Of a DNA stretch of 64,000 bases, positions 1-9,055 are shown one piece after another (positions within the stretch are counted from its first letter, which is position 1; every line of letters starts with the position of its first letter). The position numbers were made by a program, and so were the translations under genes. The stretch is taken from NCBI GenBank assembly GCA_937919165.1, contig CALFPO010000024.1, forward strand, positions 1 to 64,000, written 5' to 3'. The notes under the pieces were generated by a model, which searched no databases, had not been told where the DNA came from, and saw nothing but the letters and a program-made list of their open reading frames with translations. The stretch is from an uncultured Bacillota bacterium (lineage in GTDB: Bacteria; Bacillota_I; Bacilli_A; Erysipelotrichales; Erysipelotrichaceae).

Positions 1-688
1 CATCTAACTGTTTAACGGCGCTATTACTTTCAAGCGTTACAGGGTGAAATGTTACAACACCATATGGCTTATCCAGACAGAAACCAAGCTGTTCAGACAG
101 TTCTTTCTTACTTAGACATTTGACGTTGAGCACATTCTCAACTCCCAATGCGCCAGTGTTAAAGACACGCTTAGGATCTTCTCCTAGCTGTATGATTCTG
201 TTTCTATATTCTTCAGTCGATGCCAGATGCAGATATGACATCTTGCTGATGGAGTGTCTGAATACCTCATCAATGGCTCCTTCTGTCGTCTCGCCGCCTG
301 CAATGTGTATGACAGGGATACGAGAAATGGTTGCAGCAGCAGCTATCTCAAAAGTTTCAAAGCGATCTCCTAAAAGAAGAACTACATCAGGCTTTCTGTC
401 CAAGAAATACTCCGTAAACTTCTTGACTGTCTTTGCCATGATATCGGCTGTATCGTTGTCTGTTGTCTTCATTATTGATATCTTGGCATCGATGGGCAGA
501 TTGTCCTTTTTGATTTCCTTGATGGTATGGCCGAAGTTCTTTAGCAAATGCGTACCAGTGACAGCAAGCTTCAGATCAACCCATTCTTCATCATTGAGCT
601 TCAATAACAAAGGACGCATGATTCCATAATCAGCCCTTGTAGTAGTGATGGCACATATCTTAAGTTTTTTGTCAATCTTCAAGTTCAT
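1..688 (-). CDS. neuC: UDP/GDP-sugar 2-epimerase, hydrolysing (NeuC-like), partial
   Basis: This is the N-terminal 229 codons of a gene whose 3' end lies beyond the left edge; the family is usually about 370-390 residues. The translation opens MNLKIDKKLKICAITTTRAD and carries the family signatures LLLGDRFE and HIAGGE, followed by GAIDE and RHSISK. These enzymes hydrolyse a nucleotide-activated HexNAc and invert C2, giving ManNAc or 6-deoxy-diacetyl-mannosamine, the precursor of sialic-type sugars. The ATG lies inside the end of neuB (17 bp overlap), so translational coupling is likely. The CBS-nucleotidyltransferase upstream makes a GDP-linked, legionaminate-type substrate (LegG role) plausible, but the fragment does not decide specificity. 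Confidence 0.85.
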   Translation of the reverse strand, partial: MNLKIDKKLKICAITTTRADYGIMRPLLLKLNDEEWVDLKLAVTGTHLLKNFGHTIKEIKKDNLPIDAKISIMKTTDNDTADIMAKTVKKFTEYFLDRKPDVVLLLGDRFETFEIAAAATISRIPVIHIAGGETTEGAIDEVFRHSISKMSYLHLASTEEYRNRIIQLGEDPKRVFNTGALGVENVLNVKCLSKKELSEQLGFCLDKPYGVVTFHPVTLESNSAVKQLD

Positions 689-1682
689 CAATGTTTATCA
701 GATAATCTTCTTCGTAATCGTGCTTTGCAGTCTTTCCAAGCAGCTTGAACCAATCCATAGGATTGATTCCGCTTCCTGGTCTTTTGGTCGTGATGTTCTC
801 TTCAGTGAACACATCGCCAGCTTTTATATTTGTCTTGGCAATGATGCTTTTTCTAGCGATAGCGATATTCTTTTCTTCTGATGCTGAAACAACCTTCTCG
901 CCGTTTCCGATAGCCTTCTCAACATTTCTGATCGAATCTACCATCTGCTTCAATTCGTCAGGTTCTAGACTAGCCTTATGGTCAGGACCTTCCATGTTTC
1001 TATCCAAAGTAAAATGCTTTTCAATAACTGTTGCACCCATAGCTACAGCTGCAACAGGAATCTCGATTCCTTTAGTATGATCAGAATACCCAACATTTAG
1101 TCCTGTCTCTTTTCTCATGGTCTCCATAGCCTTGAGGTTTACATCCTCATATGGAGCCGGATACTCGGTTGTGCAATGAAGCAAAGTAATCTCGCCTGCG
1201 CCATTATCTTTCAGAACCTTAACGGCATCTTTCACTTCCTGCATATTTGACATGCCTGTAGAAAGAATGATCGGATCATGAAGATTTGCGATCTTAATCA
1301 AAAGTGGAAGGTTTGTTATCTCTCCTGAAGGTATTTTCCAGGTCTTCATGCCAATGTCATGAAGCAGATCAACACTTTCTAGGTCAAAAGGAGTAGACAG
1401 GAATTCTATTCCTTTCTCATCACAATAGTCCTTCAGTTTCTTGAAAGCCTCAAAAGGAAGCATTATCTTCTTAAGCATCTCCAATTGGCTTTCATCTACA
1501 CCGATATTCTCTTTCTGATATTCAGCCATGTCAGAATACTTTGAGGTTACAAGTTCTGGCTTGCCCGTCTGAAACTTGACAATGTCAACCCTGGCTTCAA
1601 CAGCCTTGTCGATTAGTCTGTATGCCAGTTCAAGACTTCCGTTATGGTTTTCGCCTGCTTCTGCAATGATCAATGTTTTCAT
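672..1682 (-). CDS. neuB: N-acetylneuraminate / legionaminate synthase (NeuB family)
   Basis: The enzyme condenses phosphoenolpyruvate with ManNAc or a 2,4-diacetamido-6-deoxymannose to form a nonulosonic acid. The chain is 336 residues from the chosen ATG. It starts MKTLIIAEAGENHNGS and contains KFQT, FLSTPFD, STGM, LLHCTTEYPAP, GYSDHT and EKHFTLDR, typical of the NeuB barrel. The C-terminal part (about residues 275-336) is the SAF antifreeze-like domain. A longer reading frame starts at 1703, but AGAAGG lies at proper spacing from the ATG at 1682, one base after the neuD stop, so 1682 is the start. It belongs to the operon CBS-transferase, neuD, neuB, neuC. Sialate versus legionaminate specificity is not resolved by sequence alone. 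Confidence 0.9.
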   Translation of the reverse strand: MKTLIIAEAGENHNGSLELAYRLIDKAVEARVDIVKFQTGKPELVTSKYSDMAEYQKENIGVDESQLEMLKKIMLPFEAFKKLKDYCDEKGIEFLSTPFDLESVDLLHDIGMKTWKIPSGEITNLPLLIKIANLHDPIILSTGMSNMQEVKDAVKVLKDNGAGEITLLHCTTEYPAPYEDVNLKAMETMRKETGLNVGYSDHTKGIEIPVAAVAMGATVIEKHFTLDRNMEGPDHKASLEPDELKQMVDSIRNVEKAIGNGEKVVSASEEKNIAIARKSIIAKTNIKAGDVFTEENITTKRPGSGINPMDWFKLLGKTAKHDYEEDYLINIDELED

Positions 1683-1683
1683 A

Positions 1684-2319
1684 TTATGCCTTCTTCTTTG
1701 CACCCATGGTCACAGCTGGGTTACCCACCGTTGTGCCAGGATTTGTAATATTTGTGAATACAGCTGCTCCAACACCAATCTTGGCATTGTCGCATACGCT
1801 TACGCCTTGAATGAATGATGAGCCAGTTCCCACTTCAACATAATCGCCAATCCTGCACTTTCCAGAAATGGTTGCGTTAGGGTATATCGTTACATATTTT
1901 CCGACTTCAACATCATGATTAACTGCTGAATTGTATAGAACGATAGACTGTTCGCCAAGCTTTGCACCGATACCTATCAATGTATTCGCAAACACCATCG
2001 ATCCTTCTCCGATAACAGAGGTCTTATGAATGACGGCGCTAGGGTCAATCAAAGTTGCGATATGCGCGTTTGATGGCAATGAGCTGATGATTTTTTCTCT
2101 GATAGCTGTGTTAGCCAAAGCACATACAACATATACATCATCATAGTTTGCCACAACATCATCGGTTCCCAATACTGGATAACCCATAAATTCCTTTAAA
2201 TCAGACTTCTCTGTGAAACCCAAAAGATTCCATTCTGGATTATTCTCGTTTATTCTTTCGATCAGCCAAGTGACATCTTTTCCAAGATCACCGGCACCCA
2301 TGATTATGATATCTTTCAT
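1684..2319 (-). CDS. neuD: Sugar O/N-acyltransferase, NeuD family (left-handed beta helix)
   Basis: A 211-residue acetyltransferase. Residues 1-75 form a Rossmann-like nucleotide-sugar binding half (opening MKDIIIMGAGDLGKD). From about residue 90 hexapeptide repeats follow (VIGEGSMVFANTLIGIGAKLG and similar), building the left-handed beta helix that binds acetyl-CoA. The motif NHDVEVG contains the conserved catalytic-type His. It ends with GNPA, as in NeuD and PglD relatives. It sits 3 bp after the nucleotidyltransferase and 1 bp before neuB. It may acetylate an amino sugar precursor or the finished nonulosonic acid. Confidence 0.85.
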   Translation of the reverse strand: MKDIIIMGAGDLGKDVTWLIERINENNPEWNLLGFTEKSDLKEFMGYPVLGTDDVVANYDDVYVVCALANTAIREKIISSLPSNAHIATLIDPSAVIHKTSVIGEGSMVFANTLIGIGAKLGEQSIVLYNSAVNHDVEVGKYVTIYPNATISGKCRIGDYVEVGTGSSFIQGVSVCDNAKIGVGAAVFTNITNPGTTVGNPAVTMGAKKKA

Positions 2320-2322
2320 CTC

Positions 2323-3360
2323 TTATTCTCCATATAACCTGATACGCATCTTCTCAAGTTCAGACATTTGCCCCATATCAAGCCAATCTTCTTCCTTGAT
2401 TGTATAGACGCCAATCTTCTTGCCTTTTTCTTTTTCCCTCTTAATGATCTCAGGGAAATCGATTCTGGTATTCTTCTTGATATCTTTGATGATATCTGGT
2501 TCTACTACATACATAGCCGTATTTGTAAGGAACGAATACTCAGGTTTCTCTTCAATCGAATCAAAAATAATATCGTTTTTGGTATTTACTATTCCATAAG
2601 GAATTGTGACGTTCTTCTTGGCACATATCATTGTGATATCATTCTTGTTTTTCTTATGGAAATCTAAAATGGTTCCATAATCTTCGAGTATCAGACTATC
2701 GCAGCTGATGAAGAAGAAGGTATCATTGACCTTATTCTTGAGAAGCGAAAGACCTCCGCCCGTTCCTAAAGGCTCTGTTTCATCTGTCCAAGTGATGTTG
2801 TATTTTCTGTCTATTTCCTTGAAGTAAGACTTTATGAGCTGTTTCTTATAGTTGACGATGATATTGAAATTGCTGCAGCCATAATCTTCATATCTCTGCA
2901 TTATGTGTTCGATTATTGGCAGATCGCCAACTGGAATGAGAGGTTTTGGAAGGATCTTGGTGAAAGGATCCAGTCTTGTTCCCTTGCCTCCAGCATTTAT
3001 GACAACAACAGCATCAATCTTCTTTATATTCTTTTTATTTACTTTGTTACCGACGTATATATCTTTAATGGTGTTATTTTCGTCAACAATCGGAATAGCA
3101 ATAAAGTTCTTATCCAGCATCGTAATTGCTTCTTCCGTAGAATGAGCAACTCTTTTTGGTTTCTTATTGCAGGCATCAAATGCAGTATCTTCAACAGTTC
3201 CACCCGACATAAGATATCGTCTAACATCGCCATCAGTCAGGGCACCAATGAGCTTGCCTTTCTCAGATACAAAAAGAATTTTTGGCTTGTTCTCGTCAAT
3301 TCTTTTCATTGATTCTTTTATTTTTGTTTCTTTAGAAACCAACAGTTTTTTGTAGTCCAT
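2323..3360 (-). CDS. CBS-domain sugar-1-phosphate nucleotidyltransferase (PtmE-like)
   Basis: 345 residues. About residues 1-110 form a pair of CBS modules (GALTDGDVRRYL and AIPIVDE are visible). From about 115 a nucleotidyltransferase domain follows, with signature NAGGKGTRLDPFTKILPKPL. This architecture is that of PtmE, the glucosamine-1-phosphate guanylyltransferase that opens the GDP-linked legionaminic acid pathway in Campylobacter. Here it is the first gene of a cluster with neuD, neuB and neuC, which fits. It could also be a related heptose- or mannose-phosphate nucleotidyltransferase. The C-terminal WLDMGQ segment is normal for the family. No CMP-sugar synthetase is seen inside the window; it may lie to the left. 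Confidence 0.8.
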   Translation of the reverse strand: MDYKKLLVSKETKIKESMKRIDENKPKILFVSEKGKLIGALTDGDVRRYLMSGGTVEDTAFDACNKKPKRVAHSTEEAITMLDKNFIAIPIVDENNTIKDIYVGNKVNKKNIKKIDAVVVINAGGKGTRLDPFTKILPKPLIPVGDLPIIEHIMQRYEDYGCSNFNIIVNYKKQLIKSYFKEIDRKYNITWTDETEPLGTGGGLSLLKNKVNDTFFFISCDSLILEDYGTILDFHKKNKNDITMICAKKNVTIPYGIVNTKNDIIFDSIEEKPEYSFLTNTAMYVVEPDIIKDIKKNTRIDFPEIIKREKEKGKKIGVYTIKEEDWLDMGQMSELEKMRIRLYGE

Positions 3361-3518
3361 AATTCATCCCTTGTGCATATAAGAAATGCCGATACTCTGC
3401 AAGAAAACTCAAAATACATAATCATGTCCAAGACCATTTTGTGATTCTAATCAAGTCTTGATTTGTTCATTCATATTTTAGCACAATTGGTTTTATCTAT
3501 ATCTTGCTCAACATGAGG

Positions 3519-4604
3519 TTAACGAATGGCATATAGCTTCTCTTTAGTCTTGGCAATAAAACTGAGGTATCTTCTGTTGCTCAATAATTTGCGTACAACA
3601 ACGCTTGTTCCTAGAGATAAGAAAAACACAAGCCCATATGATAAAACTGCGTATTTGAACCCTGATACTAAACTACTCGTCATTTCTATCAACGACACAA
3701 ATAGCGTATGCACCATGAAGATCACATCTGAATACCTACCTATCACTTCCAATGGCCTATATAGCAACTTAGGCATGCAATATTTTACGATCAACATAAA
3801 CGTTATGCCCAAAAACGCAAAAACAAAGTATCCGCTTAACGTTTCCAATAAGCAAACTGAAATCAATATGACAAAAACCGACGATATCAAAACCAATATC
3901 TTTTTTGTTATATCAAGTTCCATATTGAATATCTTTGAATCGCTAAGGCAAAAGCCTACATATGAAGCCAGCAAGCAACATGAAAGCGGAGGATACTCTG
4001 CCTTGCTATACGCACAATATCCAGCCAAGATAATGAGTGGTATGTATTTCAAATCGCATTTCTTAGCGATTTTGATGAGTAGCGGAAGTACAAGAATAAT
4101 GATGTGAGCAGCGCTCATATACCACCAAGTTGCATTGAAGTCTGGAACATGGAATATTTTGCTTAAACCCATCATGCTTATGAAGATGCGGGCCGCAATC
4201 GATATGGCATTATACTGTCCCAATCCATATGTAATCAAATACGTATTGATACCGTCTTTGTTAAATAGAATATATAGAATTGACGAAATAATGAAAACAG
4301 GAATAAATGTTCCAAGAAGATTTATTTCTCTATCTATTATCGTCTTTCTTATATCGTCGTCGTTTTTCTCCATCGATTTGCTTATTCCATATCCGCTTAT
4401 TGTGGCAAAAACAAATATGCAAATATAACCATATCTGCACAGAACTTCGCTTATCGGTTGGAATAGAAATACTTGGACGTTAGAATTTCCCAGGACGAAT
4501 TGATCATAAAAGACATGATGAAATAGAAGCAATATTATTGCTAAGCCTTTGGTAACATTACTATGCTGCTTTGTAAAACCTTTGTTCGTACTTGCCTCAT
4601 TCAT
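3519..4604 (-). CDS. Acyltransferase 3 family membrane protein
   Basis: 361 residues with about ten hydrophobic segments. The first contains NVTKGLAIILLLFHHVF, where the tandem His is the catalytic position of the acyltransferase-3 (OafA/NolL-like) family. This family usually O-acetylates surface polysaccharides, using acyl donors across the membrane. The ATG lies 4 bp after the stop of the large GT-C protein upstream, so the two are co-transcribed. Length agrees with the family core without an extra SGNH domain. The acceptor is unknown; a cell-surface glycan made by this locus is the natural candidate. Confidence 0.75.
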   Translation of the reverse strand: MNEASTNKGFTKQHSNVTKGLAIILLLFHHVFYDQFVLGNSNVQVFLFQPISEVLCRYGYICIFVFATISGYGISKSMEKNDDDIRKTIIDREINLLGTFIPVFIISSILYILFNKDGINTYLITYGLGQYNAISIAARIFISMMGLSKIFHVPDFNATWWYMSAAHIIILVLPLLIKIAKKCDLKYIPLIILAGYCAYSKAEYPPLSCCLLASYVGFCLSDSKIFNMELDITKKILVLISSVFVILISVCLLETLSGYFVFAFLGITFMLIVKYCMPKLLYRPLEVIGRYSDVIFMVHTLFVSLIEMTSSLVSGFKYAVLSYGLVFFLSLGTSVVVRKLLSNRRYLSFIAKTKEKLYAIR

Positions 4605-4608
4605 GGTT

Positions 4609-6597
4609 TCAATCTTTCAATTGATATATTCTATATCCGCCATTATTGTATTTCAACTTTGCCATATCTTCGTTTAGTTCAAAGTCTTTGTTTATTTTAT
4701 TCGTGATTATAATGTATTCTACATTCTCATTATTCAAGTCGCTAATAACTTCCATATCCCCAGAAATCAATTTGGCAACCAGGTTTCTTCTTCTGTTTCT
4801 TTCTGTCTCGTTATCATACTGTCCGTCATTCCAAATGAATCTTTCAGAGAATACACCGAATCCTTCTTCTTTCCTGAAACCATCATATTCAAATTCATCT
4901 AAAGCTATATAGCTATTCTGATTCGTATTCTCTTTTAGCCATAAAGCCGCATTGTATTCATCAACGGTAAAGGTATATCTATCATCGCCGAAATGACCCT
5001 CTCCATTTCTTACGGCAATACTATTATTTATTTCCGGAACGATCCTTTCTTTATAGCATCTTCTGACATCATCAAAAGATACAAGTGCAAGAACCAGGCA
5101 CACAACAAGCAAGGCAATTCGATTATTCTTAATGATTCTATCGATAGTATCGATTCCGGCAGCTATCCCAAAAGGAACGGCGCTCATTGCGAAATACATT
5201 TGGCTATTTCCATCCTGGTGCGTAAGGACAGTCAATGCAATTCCCCAAACACAGATCATTATCAAAGATATGCTCGTCAATCTTGTTTTTTTATTGAATA
5301 AACATATTACCTGTTCTAATGAACATAAAATTAGCAACAAAATAGAAAGCCTATTTGATCTGAATACATATAAAGCAATCGCTACAATTCTTGTTACTGC
5401 ATTATCTGAAAAACCTTTATTAAGCAAATCTGTAAAAATCGCAATTGCCCACGAGTTCTTGTCAAACGCTCCTCCAAGCCCTAATAGCTCAAGTCCGTTT
5501 GTTCTCGCTACACTTGAGAAAACATCCGCAATAAAGAAACAATATACAAAAAGGAAGGAAAACAGCCAACAGAAACCACAAATCAATCCCTTTTTCCATT
5601 CTTTCTTTATCAATAGAGCAATTGATACAATACCAAATCCCATCAAAATGACTATTCCATTTGGACCTTTGAAACCAGTTATTAGCATGATCATGATACT
5701 GGTAATGATTATGTTTTTGCATGAATAATCATTGCTCTTGACCATATCCATTAGAAGAGATATGCCAAGCATTGACAGTGCATATCCATAATCGAATCCA
5801 AATGCACAAAAATAAAGATGGTTTGTAAGGAAAGTGGTTGAACCTTCGCATAGCAGTATTCCCACAATTCCTATGAAAGACAGAAGTTTGTTATCTGTAA
5901 CTTTTTTTACAAGAACATGTGCTCCTGTTGACAACAATATGCAAGGAACGATGAACGAAAAAGAATATGAGAGAGTATAAACATCAATTCCGGTTATCAG
6001 TGATGCCGATGCAATAACAACATTAGAAAAATAATGATAATAGAGTCTGGAACCGACCAATCTGAAAGATTGAACCGGCAAGCCTTTCGTAAACGAAATG
6101 CTATTTCCGACCCAAAACAAAAAATCTTTATCATATGTTGTTTTGCCATACATGGTTGGCAAAGGATTCTGATATGTAACGGAAAAGAACGAAATGATCA
6201 TAGTTGCCGCAAGCAGCAACAAAACAAAATAGCTATCAGCATCACATGTTATTGCTTCTTTTTTCTTTATGACAAAAGCAGAAATAATCGGTGCCAAAAT
6301 ACCAACAATACATGCATAATCGGATAAGTTTAGTGCCATTATTAGAAGGTATTCTAATAACAGGAAAAGAATTCCCCCAACATAGGACCACGCTATTATT
6401 GGCATCGTATCTGAATTAGATGTTTTCCTAAGCAGACACAATAATGCTAAACCTGGGACAAATACATCAAAAAGTTGAAAAAGAAAGAAAATAAAAGAGT
6501 CTTTCCATAATACATCATGGATAAGCGATGGGAGAAGACACACAATTAGTACTTCTGCTTGCAACAAACAGATTGATGATACCTTTTTATATTTCAT
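4609..6597 (-). CDS. Large polytopic membrane protein, GT-C glycosyltransferase-like
   Basis: 662 residues with roughly 13 membrane spans and a soluble C-terminal domain of about 130 residues (from VRNGEGHFGDD on). Between the early spans is an extracytoplasmic loop, YDKDFLFWVGNSISFTKGLP, with the acidic pair expected for a GT-C enzyme that takes sugars from polyprenyl phosphate. I see no motif naming a particular subfamily, so substrate and acceptor are unknown. It lies between the frameshifted membrane protein and the acyltransferase. The reading frame is intact. No clear ribosome-binding site precedes the ATG. Confidence 0.6.
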   Translation of the reverse strand: MKYKKVSSICLLQAEVLIVCLLPSLIHDVLWKDSFIFFLFQLFDVFVPGLALLCLLRKTSNSDTMPIIAWSYVGGILFLLLEYLLIMALNLSDYACIVGILAPIISAFVIKKKEAITCDADSYFVLLLLAATMIISFFSVTYQNPLPTMYGKTTYDKDFLFWVGNSISFTKGLPVQSFRLVGSRLYYHYFSNVVIASASLITGIDVYTLSYSFSFIVPCILLSTGAHVLVKKVTDNKLLSFIGIVGILLCEGSTTFLTNHLYFCAFGFDYGYALSMLGISLLMDMVKSNDYSCKNIIITSIMIMLITGFKGPNGIVILMGFGIVSIALLIKKEWKKGLICGFCWLFSFLFVYCFFIADVFSSVARTNGLELLGLGGAFDKNSWAIAIFTDLLNKGFSDNAVTRIVAIALYVFRSNRLSILLLILCSLEQVICLFNKKTRLTSISLIMICVWGIALTVLTHQDGNSQMYFAMSAVPFGIAAGIDTIDRIIKNNRIALLVVCLVLALVSFDDVRRCYKERIVPEINNSIAVRNGEGHFGDDRYTFTVDEYNAALWLKENTNQNSYIALDEFEYDGFRKEEGFGVFSERFIWNDGQYDNETERNRRRNLVAKLISGDMEVISDLNNENVEYIIITNKINKDFELNEDMAKLKYNNGGYRIYQLKD

Positions 6598-6633
6598 ATA
6601 TTTGCATTTACTATGATTATCGTTTATAGCTTT

Positions 6634-7823
6634 TTAGAAAAAATAATAATATCCCATAGGAATCAAGGCAAAATAGAACAGCCCAAATATCACATGAAGA
6701 AAATATGTATATGTGGCAATCGTATACTCCGTCTCGTTGATGCTCTTATTGATCCTCATTTTCTCTAAATATGGTATGCATGTCACAAACACCATATAGG
6801 CCATAAGAACCCCCCCCATCCAAAATTTCCATCGTTGGCTCTACGGCCGGTTTCCGTAATAAACAGCAGTTCAGCAAAAGCAACAAAATACATCGCCCAT
6901 GTTTGTGTCAGCATCTGTTTATCATATTTATCAAATGTATTCCTGTTCCTTATCACCAAATAGGAAACATATATAGGGAAGGCAAAATTCAGAACAAAGT
7001 ATAAAGGGAGCTTTGGATTAGATAAAAAGAAATTGACTGCATTAGATAAAGAAAATGCAACAGAAGAATCTCCACTACCATCGGTTGGATACAACATTGT
7101 CGTCTGATAGATCATTATGGTACATGCCAAAAGAACGCATACGCCAAACATGAAAGCATTTTTAAAACTTTTTGTTTTTGTCCTTATGAAATCCTTGATC
7201 AACATGGCTAACATTATTGGAGCAAAGGCAATCACAAAATTTGGCTTTGAATAATTTGTGAATAAAAGAGCCAAACAAAATGCAGCACCTTCTTTAAAAC
7301 AAAAGCGATCTATGTAGTGACTTTGAATACCAAAATATAAAGCCATCGTTATTAAAGCAAAGAACCTCATTGTAGTGTAAGTTGGATTGTGCCACGGCTG
7401 AGTTATAAAAGCACCTTTATAATATAGCGGTGACCAATCTGGTATACATATTTTACATAGGAATAAAGATGATAGCGAATAAATGATGATTTTGCTTCTA
7501 TCGATTTCTATAGTCATTAAGCTGCAAAACCTTTTTATGAGATATGCACACGTGAATGTTGTACCAACATTCATTGCCGTCATAAAAAGTATGAACAAAA
7601 CATTGTTGCCAAACAATTTATTCGATAACAATGACACAATATGTATAAGGGAGTATCCTTCTCCCCTCAAAGAATGACGAATGTGGGAAGCGTAATCACT
7701 ATCGAAAGTCCCGTTGCAATAATTACATAAAAGAAATATTATACACAAAGAAACAATCGCAATTATTGCGTAGATGATTGTTTTTTTCTTTTTAAATGGT
7801 TTGATTCTATTTGTTGCCCGCAT
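6634..7823 (-). pseudogene. Polytopic membrane protein (GT-C-like) interrupted by frameshift at a G8 tract
   Basis: The first frame (7823 to 6783) gives 346 residues with many membrane spans, including FITETGRRANDGNFGWG. It then runs into a run of eight G and ends in an unnatural tail, FLWPIWCL. In another frame (6819 to 6634) the sequence continues as hydrophobic protein, GVLMAYMVFVTC, ending MGYYYFF. Adding one G (nine) or removing two (six) would join the halves into about 400 residues. The 5' end overlaps wecE by 17 bp. Either expression is switched by slippage in the G tract, or the gene is broken, or the base call is wrong. Function is unknown; neighbours suggest glycan assembly. Confidence 0.7.
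6810..6817 (-). repeat. Homopolymer tract G8 (C8 on plus strand) inside coding sequence
   Basis: Eight consecutive C on the plus strand fall exactly where the membrane-protein frame is lost. I noticed no other G or C homopolymer this long in the glycan locus. Such tracts are classic slipped-strand switching sites in surface-antigen genes. Confidence 0.8.
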
Positions 7824-8943
7824 AAAAACTATTAATCAACAAACATACGGTTTCGATTTCAGATTTGCTAAGTTTGTAATACATAGGTAATCTAAGCAAT
7901 CTTTCGGATTCTACTGTTGTATATATGTCTTCACCAACAAATCTGCAGGCACTTAATCCTTCGGGAGCGCTGTGTAAAGGAATGTAATGGAAGGCAGTAA
8001 CAACTCCGTTTTCCCTCAAGAAAGACTGAAGTCTCTGTCTCTCGGCTAAATCCTTAACTTTTATGTAAAACATATGTCCATTGTGGACACAGTTATCAGG
8101 AATGGTTGGAAGGTCTATCTTCTCTTCACTCTTTAAAGGCGTCAACAGCTCATAATAGTAGTTAAAACTATTCACCCTGTCATCTCTCATCTCATCCATT
8201 ATCAACAATTGTGGATAAAGATAGGCTGCCAAAATATCCGATGGCAGATAGCTTGATCCCTTATCTACCCATGTATACTTGTCGACCTGCCCATTCTTGA
8301 ATTGGGTTCTATTTGTACCCTTTTCTCTTATGATTGCCGCTCTATCCAACAAATCAGGATTGTTTATTGAGATTGCACCACCTTCGCCCATAGAATAGTT
8401 CTTTGTTTCATGGAACGAGAAACAGCCTACATCGCCAAAGGTTCCAAGATATTTTCCATTATACGTCGCATTGACTACCTGGGCGGCATCTTCCAGCAAA
8501 ATCAGATTGTGTTTCCTGGCGATGTCACAGATTCTCTCCATGTCGCATCCAACACCAGCATAATGCACAACCATAATGGCCTTTGTCTTATCTGTTATTG
8601 CTGCCTCAATCTTTTCTTCATCAATATTCATCGTATCCGGACGTATATCGACAAACACCGGAATGCCACCAAAAATAACGACTGCATTCGCTGTTGAACT
8701 GAATGTATATGATGGCATGATAACTTCATCACCAGGACCAATGTCCGCCAACATGCAAGCCATTTCAAGAGCGGACGATCCGCTAGTTGTTAAATACACT
8801 TTTGGTGAACCAAATTTATCCTCCAATATCTTCTGGCACTTGAAAGTGAAAGCATTGTCTCCGCATATTGTATGTGAATTGATTGCTTCGCTAACATATT
8901 TTTCTTCGCCATCCACATATGGCGGAATATTAAAAGATATCAT
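7807..8943 (-). CDS. wecE: dTDP-4-amino-4,6-dideoxygalactose transaminase (WecE/RffA)
   Basis: 378 residues of the DegT/DnrJ/EryC1 PLP-dependent sugar aminotransferase family. It follows WecE closely: PGDEVIMPSYTFSSTANA, FVDIRPDTMNIDE, FSFHETKNYSMGEGGA with the PLP-binding Lys, REKGTNR, VDKYTWVDKGSSYLPSD, and FHYIPLH near the end. It would transfer an amino group from glutamate to C4 of dTDP-4-keto-6-deoxyglucose, giving dTDP-Fuc4N. The dTDP-sugar supply genes (rmlA, rmlB) are not in the window. A good site, GAGGAG, precedes the ATG. The stop lies inside the next gene, so translation is coupled. It starts a transcription unit after the terminator at 9011-9030. Confidence 0.88.
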   Translation of the reverse strand: MISFNIPPYVDGEEKYVSEAINSHTICGDNAFTFKCQKILEDKFGSPKVYLTTSGSSALEMACMLADIGPGDEVIMPSYTFSSTANAVVIFGGIPVFVDIRPDTMNIDEEKIEAAITDKTKAIMVVHYAGVGCDMERICDIARKHNLILLEDAAQVVNATYNGKYLGTFGDVGCFSFHETKNYSMGEGGAISINNPDLLDRAAIIREKGTNRTQFKNGQVDKYTWVDKGSSYLPSDILAAYLYPQLLIMDEMRDDRVNSFNYYYELLTPLKSEEKIDLPTIPDNCVHNGHMFYIKVKDLAERQRLQSFLRENGVVTAFHYIPLHSAPEGLSACRFVGEDIYTTVESERLLRLPMYYKLSKSEIETVCLLINSFYAGNK

Positions 8944-9007
8944 AACTGGCTCCTCTATATAGATTAATTCTATACCATTTTAATAGATAAGTCTTTTTTC
9001 TTATTAT

Positions 9008-9030
9008 AAAAAGGCCGAACACTCGGCCTT
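9008..9030 (-). terminator. Rho-independent terminator after GT2 gene
   Basis: Stem AAGGCCGA / TCGGCCTT (9011-9018 and 9023-9030) with a four-base loop. On the minus strand it is followed by a T run. It closes the GT2 transcription unit and separates it from wecE. Confidence 0.85.
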
Positions 9031-9055
9031 GACTAATGGATGTAATATTCGATAC

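Noticed and set aside
120..629. Plus-strand ORF of 169 residues opposite neuC
   Set aside because: It is the antisense shadow of the neuC coding sequence, which has clear family motifs on the minus strand.
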